Assembly (NCBI GenBank): GCA_001724265.1 | Contig: MEDY01000140.1 | Span: forward strand, 1 to 64,000 | Length of the DNA: 64,000 nucleotides | DNA from: Rhizaria sp. SCN 62-66 | Lineage: Eukaryota; Rhizaria, unplaced | Direction of reading: 5' to 3' | Shown: positions 44,301-54,998 of the stretch, piece by piece | Layout of the letters: each line of letters opens with the position of its first letter | Numbering within the stretch: the stretch's first letter is position 1 | Notes under the pieces: generated by a model | The model's input: the letters and a program-made list of their open reading frames with translations, nothing else | Database searches by the model: none | What the model was told of the DNA's origin: nothing | Translations under genes and position numbers: made by a program

Positions 44301-47226
44301 CTGCGTCCTCCTTCGCGTTCTCAGTGCGCTTCGCTTTGCCCTTGAGCTTGCTCTTGCTCTTGCTCTTGCCCGGATGAAGGGCCTCCTCGTCGTCCGCGGC
44401 AGCGTCGTCGCCGTCGCCCGTCTCGGCGGCATAGCGCGGCGGGGCGACCTTAAGCGCTCCGGCGCCGCCCCTGCGCTGCAGCTCGGCGATGCCCGACCGC
44501 GTGAGCCCGCCGGTGCAGAGCGGGCACCGCCACACGCCCTCTGGCGGGTCGCGCGCGAAGCCGATGCAGCGCAGATGGTACGAGCCGGGGCACAGCGGCA
44601 TGTCGCAACACAGCAGCTCGCCGCCGTCAGCGCACACGAGGCACAGCGGCGACGACGCCAGCGCCTGTGCGCGCAGAGAAAGAAGCGACTGCGTGCCCGC
44701 GCACGGCGGGCAGTCCCAGCGGCCCGGCGGCGGCGCTTCGAGCCGCACGCACGTCGGGTGGAAGCTGTCGGGGCAGTTGTCGCAGCAGAGCAGCTCGCCC
44801 GCGCCCATGCACACGCGGCAGTAGTCGGCGCTGCTCTTGACCACGCCCGCAGTGTCGCCTGCCTCGCACTGGCCCACGCACCGCGGGCAGCTGAACATCA
44901 AGCCGCCGGGGGTCGAGCACGCGTCGCGCGGCATCAGCACGTCGTGGCGGTCGTCGCCACTGCTGGCAGCGCTGCCTTCCGCAACTTTGTCGTCGACGAT
45001 GAACAGAGGCAGCGGGATCCCGCGCGATGACGCCGCCGTGGCCGCCGTAGCGACCGACGCGGCCAAGCACTTGGCGTGGATGCGAGTGGGGCAGCCGCCG
45101 CGACAGGCGACGAGGACCAGCTCGGCGCGCTTTGACTTGGACTTCGCCGCTTCCGAGTCAGCGCCGCTGCTCTTCTGATCGTCGCTGTGACGCTGACTGG
45201 GGATACGGTCATCGTCGTCCTTGCCACAATAGCAGCACAGGTCGCGCTTGGGCATCGCGCGCAGCAGCGAGCGCAGCGGGGTTGAGAACACGCTCGCCGC
45301 CGCAGCCGTATTTTGCATCGCGCCAGAGCCGCTGCCGCTGCCGCCGCTGGTGGCGCCACGGCGGGATATGTGGCCCCCGCGCGCCGCGACAGCCGCGGCC
45401 GCGGCGGCGCTTTGTCCGGCGTACAGCAGCGCTGCGGTCGCAAGCGGCGGCAGCGCGCCAGGCTCGTCCTCGTCGACCGCACTAGCGCCGGCGCCGGCCT
45501 GCGGCAAAGTGGCCTGCGCCAGCGCTGCCTGCACCGCGGCAGCCGCGGTCATCGGCGGCGCGGCGGGCTGCGGACGCGAGCGGCTCCCGCTGCTGCTCGG
45601 CTGCGCGCGCTGCTGCTGCAGCTGCTGCGCGAAGAGCTTTTGCGCGACGAGCGCCGTGTTGACCGCGGAGGCAGCGACTTCGCGGTGTGCGACGGCCGCG
45701 TAGCCCGTGCCGTAGGGCTCCAGAGCGACGGCAACGGGCTGCGGCAGCGGGGCTGCCATCGCGCTGCTGCCGGGCTTGCCGCCCAGCAAGAGCGTGACCC
45801 TGGCGGCGGCGGGCAGGCGCGCGGCCGCGACGCCGGCGAGCACCTCGGCGGGCAAAACGCGGCCCACGCAGCACGGACACACGAACGCGTCCGGGTCCCC
45901 GCCCGCGCGCGCGAGCAGCTCGCTCATGGCGGCTTGGCTTTCGAACAGCGCGGCGGCTTCGTCCAGAGTGCGCACACCGTACTCGGCCCCCACGTCGACG
46001 TTGCCAGCGGCCGAGGCCCGCGCCTTTGCGTCATCCGCGTCGGTATCAGCGCCAGCGCCAGCGCCAGCGGAAATGTCGGGCGGAGGCAGTTCCGCGGTGT
46101 AGCGGCGCACTGCGTCGCGCGTGACGAGGCCGGCGCGCGCGCACACAGCCAGCGCGCGGAGGTAGAAGCGGCGGCGGTGCGCGGCGGCGCGGCGCGCGGT
46201 GGCCACGCCGGCGCGCGCGAGACAGCGCGGGTGGTACTCGTGGCGGCACACTACGCACCACCACGCCCGCGACGACGACACGGACGGCGACGCGGCTGCG
46301 GTTGATGTGGACGCTGCGCCCGCGTTAGCTGGCGCCAGAGCAGGGCCAGCAGCAGTAGCAGCAGCAACAGCCCCGTCCGTCATATCAGTTGCCGAGACTG
46401 TGTCCGTGTTGGTACTCGCACGAGGCGCGACTATAGCGCACTCGCCGCCGCCGTTATCGCCGTCGCAGTCGTCGTCGTCGCTGATGCTGTCTGCGTCTGT
46501 GGCGACGCCGCAGAGCGCGCAGGCGGCCTCGTCGTGCGGACACCGCGCGGCGGCAGCCGCAGCGGCCACAGCCTCTGGCGCCAGCGCAGTCAGAGTTACG
46601 GTCGGCGCAGCGACGCGGAGGCTGTGTGCGGTCCCGCCGTGTGCAACGGAGGTGCGGCTGTGTGTATGGCTGTGCGCAGCGTTGGCTTGGTGACTGGGCG
46701 CAGCATGTGCGTGGTGACTGTGTGCTGCGGGGGTCGAGTTTGCGAGCTGGAGCCGCAGCGGGACAGCGGATGCGCTAGCCGAGGCGGCAGACGCTGCCGT
46801 GGCAGTCGCAGCCAAGGGAAATACTTGTGCTGGCGCCGATGGCGCCACCGTTGCTGCCGGCGCATGTGCTTGTGCCAGTGCAGGAGCTGAAGTTTGAGCT
46901 TGATCTTGTGTCGATGCGGGTGCAGTCGCAGCTTTGTCGGCAGTCTTGGTCCGGTTGCTGGTGCGACTGGGCCTGTCGTCGAGGCGGCTGGAAACAACTA
47001 CGACGTCGCTGCCATCGCTCTCGCTCTCGCCGCTGCTGCTGCTGCTCAGACTGCTGCTGCTACTGACCTCGCCGCCGCTACTGCTGCTGTCAAGCGTTCT
47101 GCGCTTGGCCGGAGTCGCGGCCGCGGCTGGCTTCGTTGGGGCCGTCTTAGAGCTGTTTGACTTGGTCGCAGCGGCCTTGCTGATTACGGCTGTCCTACCG
47201 CCATCATCACCATCGTTGTCGTCGCC

Positions 47227-47263
<37 letters not shown>

Positions 47264-47334
47264 GACTCGAGCTTGCGGAGCACCTTCTGCGCAGGGGCAG
47301 ACGCAACAGCAGCGCCTGTAGACGAGGATGATGA

Positions 47335-47374
<40 letters not shown>

Positions 47375-48201
47375 TAGGACGACGATGACGCAGTCAGCTG
47401 CAGCCGCAGCCCGGCGCCGGCTCCGGTGCCGCTGCCCAAAGGCGCGGGAGCGGGCCCAACCGAGCCGCGGGGCAGCGCCAGCGATACCACTCCAGACTTT
47501 GAGCTCGAGACGGAGCTCGCACTTGTTTTTGCAGTGCTGCCTCCAGTGGTCGAAGACGCAGCCACATTAAGCCGCAGATTCGCGCCCCCACTGTTGCTGT
47601 TGCTGCTCTTTACGCTGCTGCGCTGCGAGTTGCTGTTGCTATTGCCACCACGTCCGCGGCTGTCGTTGTGGTAGATGTACCCCGTCTCCGAGTCCGAGCT
47701 CGAGCTCTCAGCGGCCGCCGCGGACGAACGCAACGGGATCGGGATCGAAACAACGCCGCTGCTGCCGCGCGCGCCACTGCCACCGTGGCGCTGCTGCGAG
47801 TGCTGCGCGGGGGCGGCGCCCTTGTCGTGGCTGGTGCCACTGCTGCGGTTGCCACTGTGACGGTCACTGTGACTGTTCCTGTGGGCACTATGACTGTGAC
47901 TATGCCCGTGACCGTGACTATGACTGTGGCCGCCGTGGAGGCGCGATGCCCCCGCTGGGCCCGACACGGCCGCGGTAACCTGCGCAAGGCGGCTGGCAGC
48001 AGCGTCGCGCTGGTGGTAGCTGGCCGAGGCGTGGCGGCCGTCCGCCAGCGGGCGCGACACTGCCGCGGCGGCCGAGAGCAGCTGGCGAGTCGCGCGCACC
48101 CCCGGCGGCAGCAGCGCGGCCGCCGCGGCCTCAGACTCGGCCGCGGACGCCGTGGGCGCGGACGGGGTGCTGCCGCGCGTAGGGCGGTGGTGACCTGACA
48201 T
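32392..48201 (-). CDS. Giant PHD / extended-PHD / ATAD2-Yta7-type AAA+ chromatin ATPase
   Basis: One intron-free frame, ATG 48201 to TAA 32392, ~5,269 residues, reading through TAG at 47374-47376 (residue 276, inside a Ser run) and 36745-36747 (residue 3819). Cys/His zinc modules occur at ~646 ([14 protein letters not shown]) and ~985. Two canonical PHD fingers lie at ~1120-1215 ([32 protein letters not shown]). An extended PHD lies at ~2490-2575 ([27 protein letters not shown]). An AAA+ module spans ~3810-4400: Walker A GPPGTGKT (Lys ~3852), Walker [11 protein letters not shown] (~4264), [16 protein letters not shown], sensor AATNRPD and RRPGRFDRE. These match ATAD2/Yta7 nucleosome-handling ATPases. 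A degenerate second AAA-like part ([13 protein letters not shown]) follows; no bromodomain is evident. About 300 acidic/Lys-rich residues are inserted between Walker A and B. No ATG lies between the second UAG and Walker A, so that UAG must be read for a working ATPase. Confidence 0.88.
47326..47400 (-). repeat. TCG-rich trinucleotide run (poly-Ser) interrupted by TAG
   Basis: On the minus strand a run of TCG/TCA/TCC codons encodes Ser. One codon, 47374-47376, is TAG. The frame is unchanged on both sides. A second shorter poly-Ser run lies near 47227-47265. Confidence 0.85.
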
Positions 48202-48580
48202 CGGTCGGGCGAACGCGGAACGACGGAAGCCAAGGGACTGCGGACTGTCGAGGGTGAGATCGGCTTCTTTGTGCGGTCAAGAGCGGACTTCTTCTACAGC
48301 AAAAATCGAAGGCAAGAACGAGTTTTTAGTGAGTATAATAAGAGCGCCCGGCAGAAATTTATCAATCAATTTAGTACAGCAGGTCACTGTGCAATTAACG
48401 ATCAATACATGTACATAGCTCAGCCGCAAGATCCCGTGCCTGAGGGCGCGGACTGACCGACCGACCAGCCGATGTACTGCAGACCAGCCGCGGCGGCCGT
48501 GCCAAGCAAGCGAAGGTTCATGAAGCCACAGGTTTGTTGAGTTGACCTGTTTTTTTTTGCCGTCGTGCAAAGGAAAACGG
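48202..48580. promoter_or_regulatory. Divergent promoter region, giant PHD-ATPase / SERF
   Basis: 379 bp between divergent start codons. The regulatory role is inferred from position only; no motif identified. Confidence 0.5.
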
Positions 48581-49179
48581 ATGACCCGTGGTAACCAAGT
48601 ACGTTTATCTTCATTCTTGCAAATTGATAGGCTCGCAACTGTCTGTTATTGCTGCTAATTTTGTGTCGAAAAACTTGCCATGATGACCAATGACGCCAGC
48701 AGCGTTGCTCACCCCCGTCTACCACGATTTCTCCCCACTTTCTTTCATCTCTCTAGCGTGATATTGACCGCAAGCGCGCCGAGGCTCGTGCCAAGGCCAC
48801 TGCTGGTTCTACCAAGAAGACTTCGAAGGAGGAGTACGTCGTATCAGCATCAGCCACTTCTAGCCACCACCTGCTATTCAAGAACAAACCTATGCGTTGC
48901 CCCACCTAGATGTCTTTTCGTCATAAGATCAACAATGATTTGATATGGATGGCTATGTATTCTACGCGGATCGTGCGTTTTATCTGCGACGCGGTTGGTT
49001 ATGCCGCTCTGTTTCCCACAACCCTCTAACCATGCCTCGTCAGCGCTCACCCAGCTCCCTTCGCTTTTCTCTTGACTCGCCTTGTTGCCCACCATTGTAG
49101 CGATGCTGACCGTCTCCGCGCGAAGCAGGCCGCTGCCAACGCCCGCAAGGAGGCCGAGGCTGCCGCTGGCAAGAAGTAA
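48581..49179 (+). CDS. SERF (4F5) family protein
   Basis: Three exons: 48581-48598, 48757-48833 and 49101-49179 (TAA), joining in frame to 57 residues. The N-terminus MTRGNQRDIDRKRAEARAK matches the SERF/4F5 signature MTRGNQR followed by a basic Arg/Lys/Ala-rich helix, and the end is also charged (LRAKQAAANARKEAEAAAGKK in outline). SERF proteins are small, highly charged and disordered; they modulate protein aggregation and bind nucleic acids. Splice phases agree at both junctions (CAA|CGT, then GA|C). Both introns begin GTACGT. The gene is too small to find without splicing, but the N-terminal motif is diagnostic. Confidence 0.88.
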
Positions 49180-49676
49180 ACGATCTTGTTTGAGCTCAAC
49201 TATTGACTACATAACCAGATTTCCACTTCCCTCCCCGTTGCTTCAGGACGCATACCGCTCCTGAATAACGTAACTGACAACGAAAAAAACATGTCATATG
49301 CCATCGTGACAAAAGAATACACACCGATTGCATACTTTTTTTGCCGTGCTCGTCTCGTTATATCTCGCTATCTTTGAAATTCATGACTTCGTATCCGTTT
49401 GTGGTGAATGGCGCGAAGTCTGGAAGCCAAGAAAGAACCCAATCTTTGTTTGATTCAGTTCGTCACTAGGCATCCGTCAAATCGCATAGCGCGCTGGTTT
49501 CATATCAACGATGTTGTTTATACTTATCACCATTTCATTGTCGTTTTAACTGTGTCTCTGTATCTGTCCTATTTCGTCCCCACAACCTCAGCCCTTAATG
49601 ACCGTTTCTATTGTTGTCTCACCCTCGTTCAACCTCACTGCTCCCGCACTCCCCGCGCCTCACGCCGCTCCCCAGC
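49180..49676. other. Intergenic spacer with TPR-gene leader
   Basis: 497 bp, AT-rich, ending in a CT-rich stretch ahead of the TPR-protein start. No other feature recognised. Confidence 0.55.
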
Positions 49677-50188
49677 ATGGCGAGCCAGGTGCAGTACAGC
49701 ACGGCGTAGGCCTGGCTGAAGGCACACATTGGCGCGGTGCCTAACACCTCCACAGGCTGGTTCCGCGCGGGCGTGGGCTTCTACAACAAGCGCGAGTACG
49801 CGTTCTCCATCCAGTGCTTCGAGAAGGCCATCGCGCTCGACCCCAAGAACTACAACGCCTACCAAGTCATGAGCCGCGCCTGCATTGCAGTTAATCGTAC
49901 GCTATCTTGCGCAGATCTGCTTCTCCTCTCCTGGTGTCACGAACAGTAGTCTGCTGCACGATATTCGCTCACTCACCCTTCTCTCTTCGTTATTTCCACT
50001 CACTTGTTTTGCTGTCTCTCCGCGCGACAGGCCGCGACCTGGCGATCATCGCGCTCAAAGAAAGTGTGAAGCTGAACAACCCCTCTGACTGGCATCTCTT
50101 GGTCGAGCTCACTGCCCAGGAGGCCGACCTCAAGGCCAAGGGCGACTCGGCCAACGCCGTGCATGTGCCGCAAGAGAACGACGCGTAA
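49677..50188 (+). CDS. Small TPR protein with in-frame UAG at codon 11
   Basis: Two exons: 49677-49896 and 50031-50188 (TAA), giving 125 residues. The frame starts MASQVQYSTA, meets TAG at 49707-49709, and continues AWLKAHIGAVPNTSTGWFRA. One clear TPR unit follows (GWFRAGVGFYNKREYAFSIQ, then CFEKAIALDPKNYNAY), with a second, weaker helical pair after the intron (RDLAIIALKESVKLNNPSDW). TPR motifs bind partner peptides; the specific role is unknown. Between the UAG and the TPR there is no ATG; the first is inside the TPR (VMSRAC). Reading UAG as an amino acid is therefore the simplest way to make the protein. The intron is 134 bp and starts GTACGC. Confidence 0.75.
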
Positions 50189-50732
50189 TTGCCGTCAAAG
50201 AGTTTCCGGCCCACACCTGACGACATCACAAGCAACGTCGCGCCTACTTCTAGAGACAGCGACGAGTAACCAGGCAGCAGTTGATGCGCAAACAAACAAG
50301 GTGACTGCAAATCACTAGAACTCGACGTGATGTGACAAATATTAACTGACTCGTGGCTCGTGACACAGCTGCAGCTGGGAGTCTGCTGTCCGTTCCACCC
50401 AGTAGCTCGCTTGGTCGGTTATATTGCTCAGTGCGCGTCACTGGCAGGCGTCACACACCGCGTGATGGGCATCGGGCCAGGAAGGATCTGATGTGCAAAA
50501 GCAATGAATGGCTATGTACTGTATCACGATATAATGGCCCCAGTTAGTGTCAAGCAGCGGCTTAGATATGTGACCTTTAGCGGCAGATAGTTCGATTTAT
50601 CACCAAAAATTCCTACATTAGTACTTACAACTCATATAACTCAAATAACATTCAAAACTCTACAAATACAAAACAAGACTTCACTCCACCTGCCTAACCC
50701 CAACTTGGCGCAACATCAATCAAACCCTCCCT
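50189..50732. other. Convergent intergenic spacer
   Basis: 544 bp of AT-rich DNA between the TPR gene (+) and the membrane-protein gene (-). No further feature seen. Confidence 0.6.
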
Positions 50733-51532
50733 TCACGCCGGCCCTAGACCGCCGCCGAGGCCGCCGTTGTGCTGCGGAGCGAGCGCGGCGCTGTTCGCGG
50801 CGTCGGAGATGGAGATGCGGGATGCGCCAGGGGCCAACGCGCCGGCGACGGCGTCGGCCACCGCGCGCGCCAGCGCCGCCACGGCCGCCGCAGAGTCGCG
50901 CGAGTTGCTGTGACCATGTGACAAGAAACAAGAGACAACGCCAGAGAACAAGAGGCAAAAGACGAGAGAGGTTGAATAAGATGTGCGAGTGAGTTCGTGT
51001 GAAAAACTCGAGTTGCGGTCGATGATCGTTGACAAATCAGTCGTGATACCATGCAAACAACAATGAAATCAGATGCAGTCCATTTTGTCTGAAATGGCAT
51101 CAGAACTTCGTTCGATACAAGAACGTACCAGACGACGACGATCGCGGCGACGACGACGGCGGCCATGGCAGTCACCACGAGACACGCGCACGCGCACGTG
51201 CGCCGCTGCACCGGACTCCACCGCGCCAGCGCAAGCCCCACGGCCGCGCCGGCCTCCGCCGCGGCCTCGCCCGCAGACAGCGTCGCATAGCCCCCATCAT
51301 CAGCGCCAGCACGAGTGTGGTTAGAGCTTTTGACGCCTTTGTAGCGATAGTCGCTCACGCTGCTGCTGTTGCTGCTGCTGATGTAGCCCAGACTGCCGCT
51401 CTCACTGTCTCGCTCGCTGTGCCCGCGCTCACTGTGGTGGCCACCGTCGCTGTGGAGCTCGCCACGGTCACTCTGCCCACGGTCACTCTGCCCACGGTCA
51501 CTGTGGCGACTGAAGCTGCTGTGGAGAGACAA

Positions 51533-51564
<32 letters not shown>

Positions 51565-51665
51565 GGGTGCTGAAGCCGTCGCTGTCGTCCTGATATCGCC
51601 TGCTCCCACAGCCTTGGCCGACATAGTTCTTGCTGGCAGTCTTGGCCGCACTCGCCACCGCGTCT

Positions 51666-51700
<35 letters not shown>

Positions 51701-52087
51701 GGAGCTGATGCTGATGTGGTCGTCGCCGAGCGACTGTGAGCGGCCAAGGCGGCTTGAGTTCACGCCGCCGATCGCCACATCACCGTTCCGCCCCCCGGCC
51801 CCGGCCCCGCTACCCTCCGCCGCAGACGGCAACGCACCGTCGCCGCAGCAGACGCAGCAAGCGCGGAGAGCGCGGAGAGCGCGGGCAAGAAGCAGGTACA
51901 GGGACAGCAGCACAGCGGTTACGGCAGCGCCCAGAGCGGCGAGGGCGGCCGCCGCGGCCGCGAGGCAGTGCGCAGTGCAGAAGAACACGGCGTCCAGACA
52001 CGCGTCGCAGCATGACATGGCGCAGGCGTCGCCGGAGGCCGAGTCTGAAGCCGAGGCGGAGAAGCGCGGGCCGTCGGGGCCAGGCAT
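50733..52087 (-). CDS. Two-pass membrane protein with Ser/His/Arg-rich loop, unknown function
   Basis: Two exons: 52087-51129 and 50907-50733 (TGA), giving 377 residues. The intron is 221 bp and starts GTACGTTCT. The N-terminus holds a Cys-rich patch (CAMSCCDACLDAVFFC) directly before a hydrophobic helix (~50-70). A long hydrophilic region follows, with an Asn run, a Gly run and imperfect His-Ser-Asp/Glu-Arg-Gly repeats. A second hydrophobic helix (CLVVTAMAAVVVAAIVVV) ends exactly at the splice junction, and an Ala-rich C-terminal tail closes the protein. I do not recognise the family. The spliced structure is supported by phase and by the good coding character of the second exon. Confidence 0.65.
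51668..51700 (-). repeat. AAC trinucleotide run (poly-Asn)
   Basis: Ten AAC codons plus one AAT on the minus strand encode eleven consecutive Asn in the hydrophilic loop of the two-pass membrane protein. The uniform codon use marks a microsatellite. Confidence 0.9.
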
Positions 52088-52259
52088 CGAGGACAGAAAC
52101 GAGTTCCACGACGAGCTATGTTAAGGCAGTATAAATACACGAATACAAAGCACTTTCAGAATATAAATATGATTTTATACATGGAATTACAGTTACATAT
52201 GTAAAACTCAAATACTATTACAGTGAGCCTTTGCTAAGATCGATTAATGTGCATAGATA

Positions 52260-52781
52260 TCAAATTGTTTGCTTGTCGTACCCTTTGGCGGCGGCCTTGG
52301 CGAGGGCGCCGACGCCGACGACTGTGGCGCCTGGGGGCGGCGCCAGCAGCTTGCGCCGGGCCTGGTCAAGCAGGCGGCGCTGCTGCTGCTGGCGTTGGTG
52401 CTGCTGCAGCGACTGCGCCTGCTGCTGCAACACGGTCGGGAGCAGCAACGAGCCGTCAGGCATCGAAGCGACACCTGCTGCTGCTGCTGCTGCTGTTGCT
52501 GCTGTTTGGAGTGCTGAGGACTTGTGTCGCGCTGCGTAGCTGCCGCCGTATGCCTCCACGTGCGTAGGTGCGGCGCGCAGCGGGTCGGTGGAACCTTGCA
52601 CGCGCTGTGCAAAGGCGGGGAGTGCGGACGACGACGGGGGCTGCGGGGCGGTAGAGGAGGCAAAGGGGGCCTCGGATGAGGGCGGGGCCGGTCCCAGGAG
52701 CGGCTGGACCGAGCGGCCAGACGGGCTGAACTGCGACATGACGTAGTTCACACGCCCAATACCCTAGAAAATATAGCGCAT
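52260..52781 (-). CDS. Small Gln/Ala-rich protein, unknown, with in-frame UAG near the start
   Basis: From ATG 52781 the frame reads MRYIF, TAG (52764-52766), then GIGRVNYVMSQFSPSGRSV and on to TGA 52260: 173 residues. If UAG stopped translation, ATG 52739 (MSQFSPSG) would give 159 residues. The protein is rich in Pro, Ala and Gln, with a Gln-rich helix near residues 120-140 (LQQHQRQQQQRRLLDQARRK). No family recognised. Because the bases before GGT read TTTTCTAG, a 3' splice site with an upstream exon is the main alternative, but no GTACG donor is visible in the 240-bp spacer upstream. The compact N-terminal segment before the low-complexity part looks conserved rather than random. Confidence 0.55.
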
Positions 52782-53020
52782 AATGTTGGGAAGGAATGTA
52801 TCATGAGATAATCGTGCAGATAGGGGTCAGACAGGAGCAGGCTTGCAGGAGCGAAATGGGAGGCAACGGATGTGATTGATTTGAAAAAGTGTCTGGTCGT
52901 TGCATCTGTCCGTCAACAGATACACCCGTTTTACCCCGAAGACACCACATAGGTTTGTCTATAATCCCTATTTTATACTCGCTAGAAGCGCCTTTATCAC
53001 ACAAATCCACTTCAAACAAA
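52782..53020. promoter_or_regulatory. Compact divergent promoter region
   Basis: 239 bp between the start of the Gln-rich gene (-) and the PRCC-like gene (+). Role inferred from position only. Confidence 0.45.
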
Positions 53021-54631
53021 ATGTTGTCGAGCCTCGCGGCCTACGGCAGCAGCGACAGCGAGGCCAGCGACGCCGAGACCGCGCCCACCAAGCACTCACC
53101 TAAGGCCTCTGATGTCGCGGTCGTCTCCGCCGCGTCTAGGCTGACATCTCTGTTTGCGGACGACGCTGACGACGCCGACAGTGCTCCCGCCGGTCCGGTC
53201 GCCGCAACCGCAACGGCTCCCGTCCATCCAGCCACAAACGCAACCACAAACTTGGGCGCTAAGCCCGCAACTGCGGCCACAGTCGCCAAGCCTGCCAGCA
53301 GCACCGGCGGCATTAACTGGGGCGTTCTTTCCGCGCCCTCAGCTGCCGCCACAGCCGCGACCACTGGCGCTGGCATGACCTCTACTAGCTCTGGCTCCTC
53401 TAGCTCTAGCTCTGGCTCTGGCTCTGGCTCTGCTGCTGCGGAGGCTGACGGCGGCGACGGCGGCGCGGACATTGCCCCCAGCATCAAGCGCCCCCGCGTC
53501 ATCACCTCGGCGGCCGCAGCCCCGCTCACAGTCACTCTCGGCGGCCCCTCCGCCTCAGCCACATCCGCATCAGCAGCCGCAACCGCTGCCACCGGCTCAG
53601 CAACAGCAGCGACAGGCAGCAGTGGCAGCGCGATGTTGCTGCAACGCTCGCGCGCACTGATGGCGGGCTTTTCTTCCACAGCCGGTGCCGCCGCCGCCGG
53701 CCCCGCGCCCGCGCCTGCTGCTGCTGCGGCGGCGGTGACAGCAGCATCGACCGACTCGAGCTCGAGCTCTGCTGCAGAGACACCTGCGCCTGCTCCTGGA
53801 GCTGCGGACGCTGCTCCTGCGCTGAACAGCACCGCCGCGGCGCTGGCGATGATGCGCCGGTACGCGGCCGCGAGCGCCACGGCCGACGCTGAGGCCGCGG
53901 CCGCGGTCGCCGCGGCGGCGCAGGCGGACGCCGCCGCAGCCAAGGCGGCTACAGAGGCGGCAGCGATCGCAATCTGGGCCGCCACTGAGACCAAGGCCAA
54001 GGCCGACGCAGAAGCCAAGGCCAAGGCTGCGGCAGCTGTTGTCACCGCTGAGACTGACGCTGGTGCCGCTGTTGATGTTGCAGCCAGCACCGGCAGCGAC
54101 ACGCAATCGAGCCCTGCCGCGCCCGCCTCAACTGCGAACTCCACCTCGACTGCAAACTCCGCCTTAGCTGTTGCGACTGCCAAGGCGCCGGCCCCCGGCA
54201 GTCTGGCCGCGTTGGCGGCTCGCGACCGCACTTTGCGCCGCGAGCTCCTCGCCGCCGGCCTCCTCAACACACAGAGCGACGGCACCGGCGACACCTGTGA
54301 CGACTACGAAGATGCTGACTCAGCCAAGCCATCCCGCCGCGGCGCGACCGTGGTGAGCGTGTCGCAGGCCTCGCTGACCGCGCTCTCGCGCGAGGAGCGG
54401 CTGCGCGCCGAGGTCGAGGCGCAGGTCCGCGCGCAGCACGCTGCACAGACCCGCGCCGTGACCGGCATGACGCGCTGGGACGCCGCGCTCGGTCGCGAGG
54501 TCACTGTCGAGTCAGCTACAGGCGGCGGGGCCGGCGATAGGGCCGCCAAGAGCCGGATCGGCGTGCTCGCGGAGCAGGCAATCAAGACGGAGCTCGCAAT
54601 CGCGCTCAAGAAGGCCGTGGGGCGTCGATGA
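53021..54631 (+). CDS. Ala-rich protein, possibly PRCC-like nuclear factor
   Basis: A single exon of 536 residues, ATG 53021 to TGA 54631. The N-terminus MLSSLAAYGSSDSEASDAE resembles the start of PRCC (a short hydrophobic start, then Tyr and Ser-Asp-Ser-Glu). The last ~35 residues (KSRIGVLAEQAIKTELAIAL) resemble the conserved C-terminal helix of that family. Between them are Ala/Ser/Thr-rich disordered tracts and an Ala-Lys-Glu helical part (~310-370). PRCC proteins are nuclear and linked to splicing. The family match rests on short terminal similarities and is tentative; the coding call is firm from length and codon bias. Confidence 0.7.
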   Translation: MLSSLAAYGSSDSEASDAETAPTKHSPKASDVAVVSAASRLTSLFADDADDADSAPAGPVAATATAPVHPATNATTNLGAKPATAATVAKPASSTGGINWGVLSAPSAAATAATTGAGMTSTSSGSSSSSSGSGSGSAAAEADGGDGGADIAPSIKRPRVITSAAAAPLTVTLGGPSASATSASAAATAATGSATAATGSSGSAMLLQRSRALMAGFSSTAGAAAAGPAPAPAAAAAAVTAASTDSSSSSAAETPAPAPGAADAAPALNSTAAALAMMRRYAAASATADAEAAAAVAAAAQADAAAAKAATEAAAIAIWAATETKAKADAEAKAKAAAAVVTAETDAGAAVDVAASTGSDTQSSPAAPASTANSTSTANSALAVATAKAPAPGSLAALAARDRTLRRELLAAGLLNTQSDGTGDTCDDYEDADSAKPSRRGATVVSVSQASLTALSREERLRAEVEAQVRAQHAAQTRAVTGMTRWDAALGREVTVESATGGGAGDRAAKSRIGVLAEQAIKTELAIALKKAVGRR

Positions 54632-54998
54632 CCTGTTCAAAGTACGAATGGTAAGCTTATTGCTCTATGTTTGGTCCGTTCTTGACTCCTGGCCCAGAGG
54701 CATACAGTTAAGATTTGTTGCAATTGTGCAAGAAACATAACATACACAGTGAATTTCTAACTACGTACGCTTATTGATCATAAGCTCATGAAACGAACTC
54801 GCTATATGTGTGGTGTCGTTTACAGGTTATGACACCGCATGGCGCATGAAATGTAATCAACATCTGTACGACGTAAAATCAGTTGTATTGTGTACAAATT
54901 AATAACTTGACATATTTCGACACTCATACATTCATTGAATCAAACCTCTCTCGCAATCACTTCGCAACGGCTGACTTAAGCTGAGTAATGCTAACTGC
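54632..54998. other. Convergent intergenic spacer
   Basis: 367 bp, AT-rich, between the ends of the PRCC-like (+) and DUF3228 (-) genes. No further feature seen. Confidence 0.6.
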
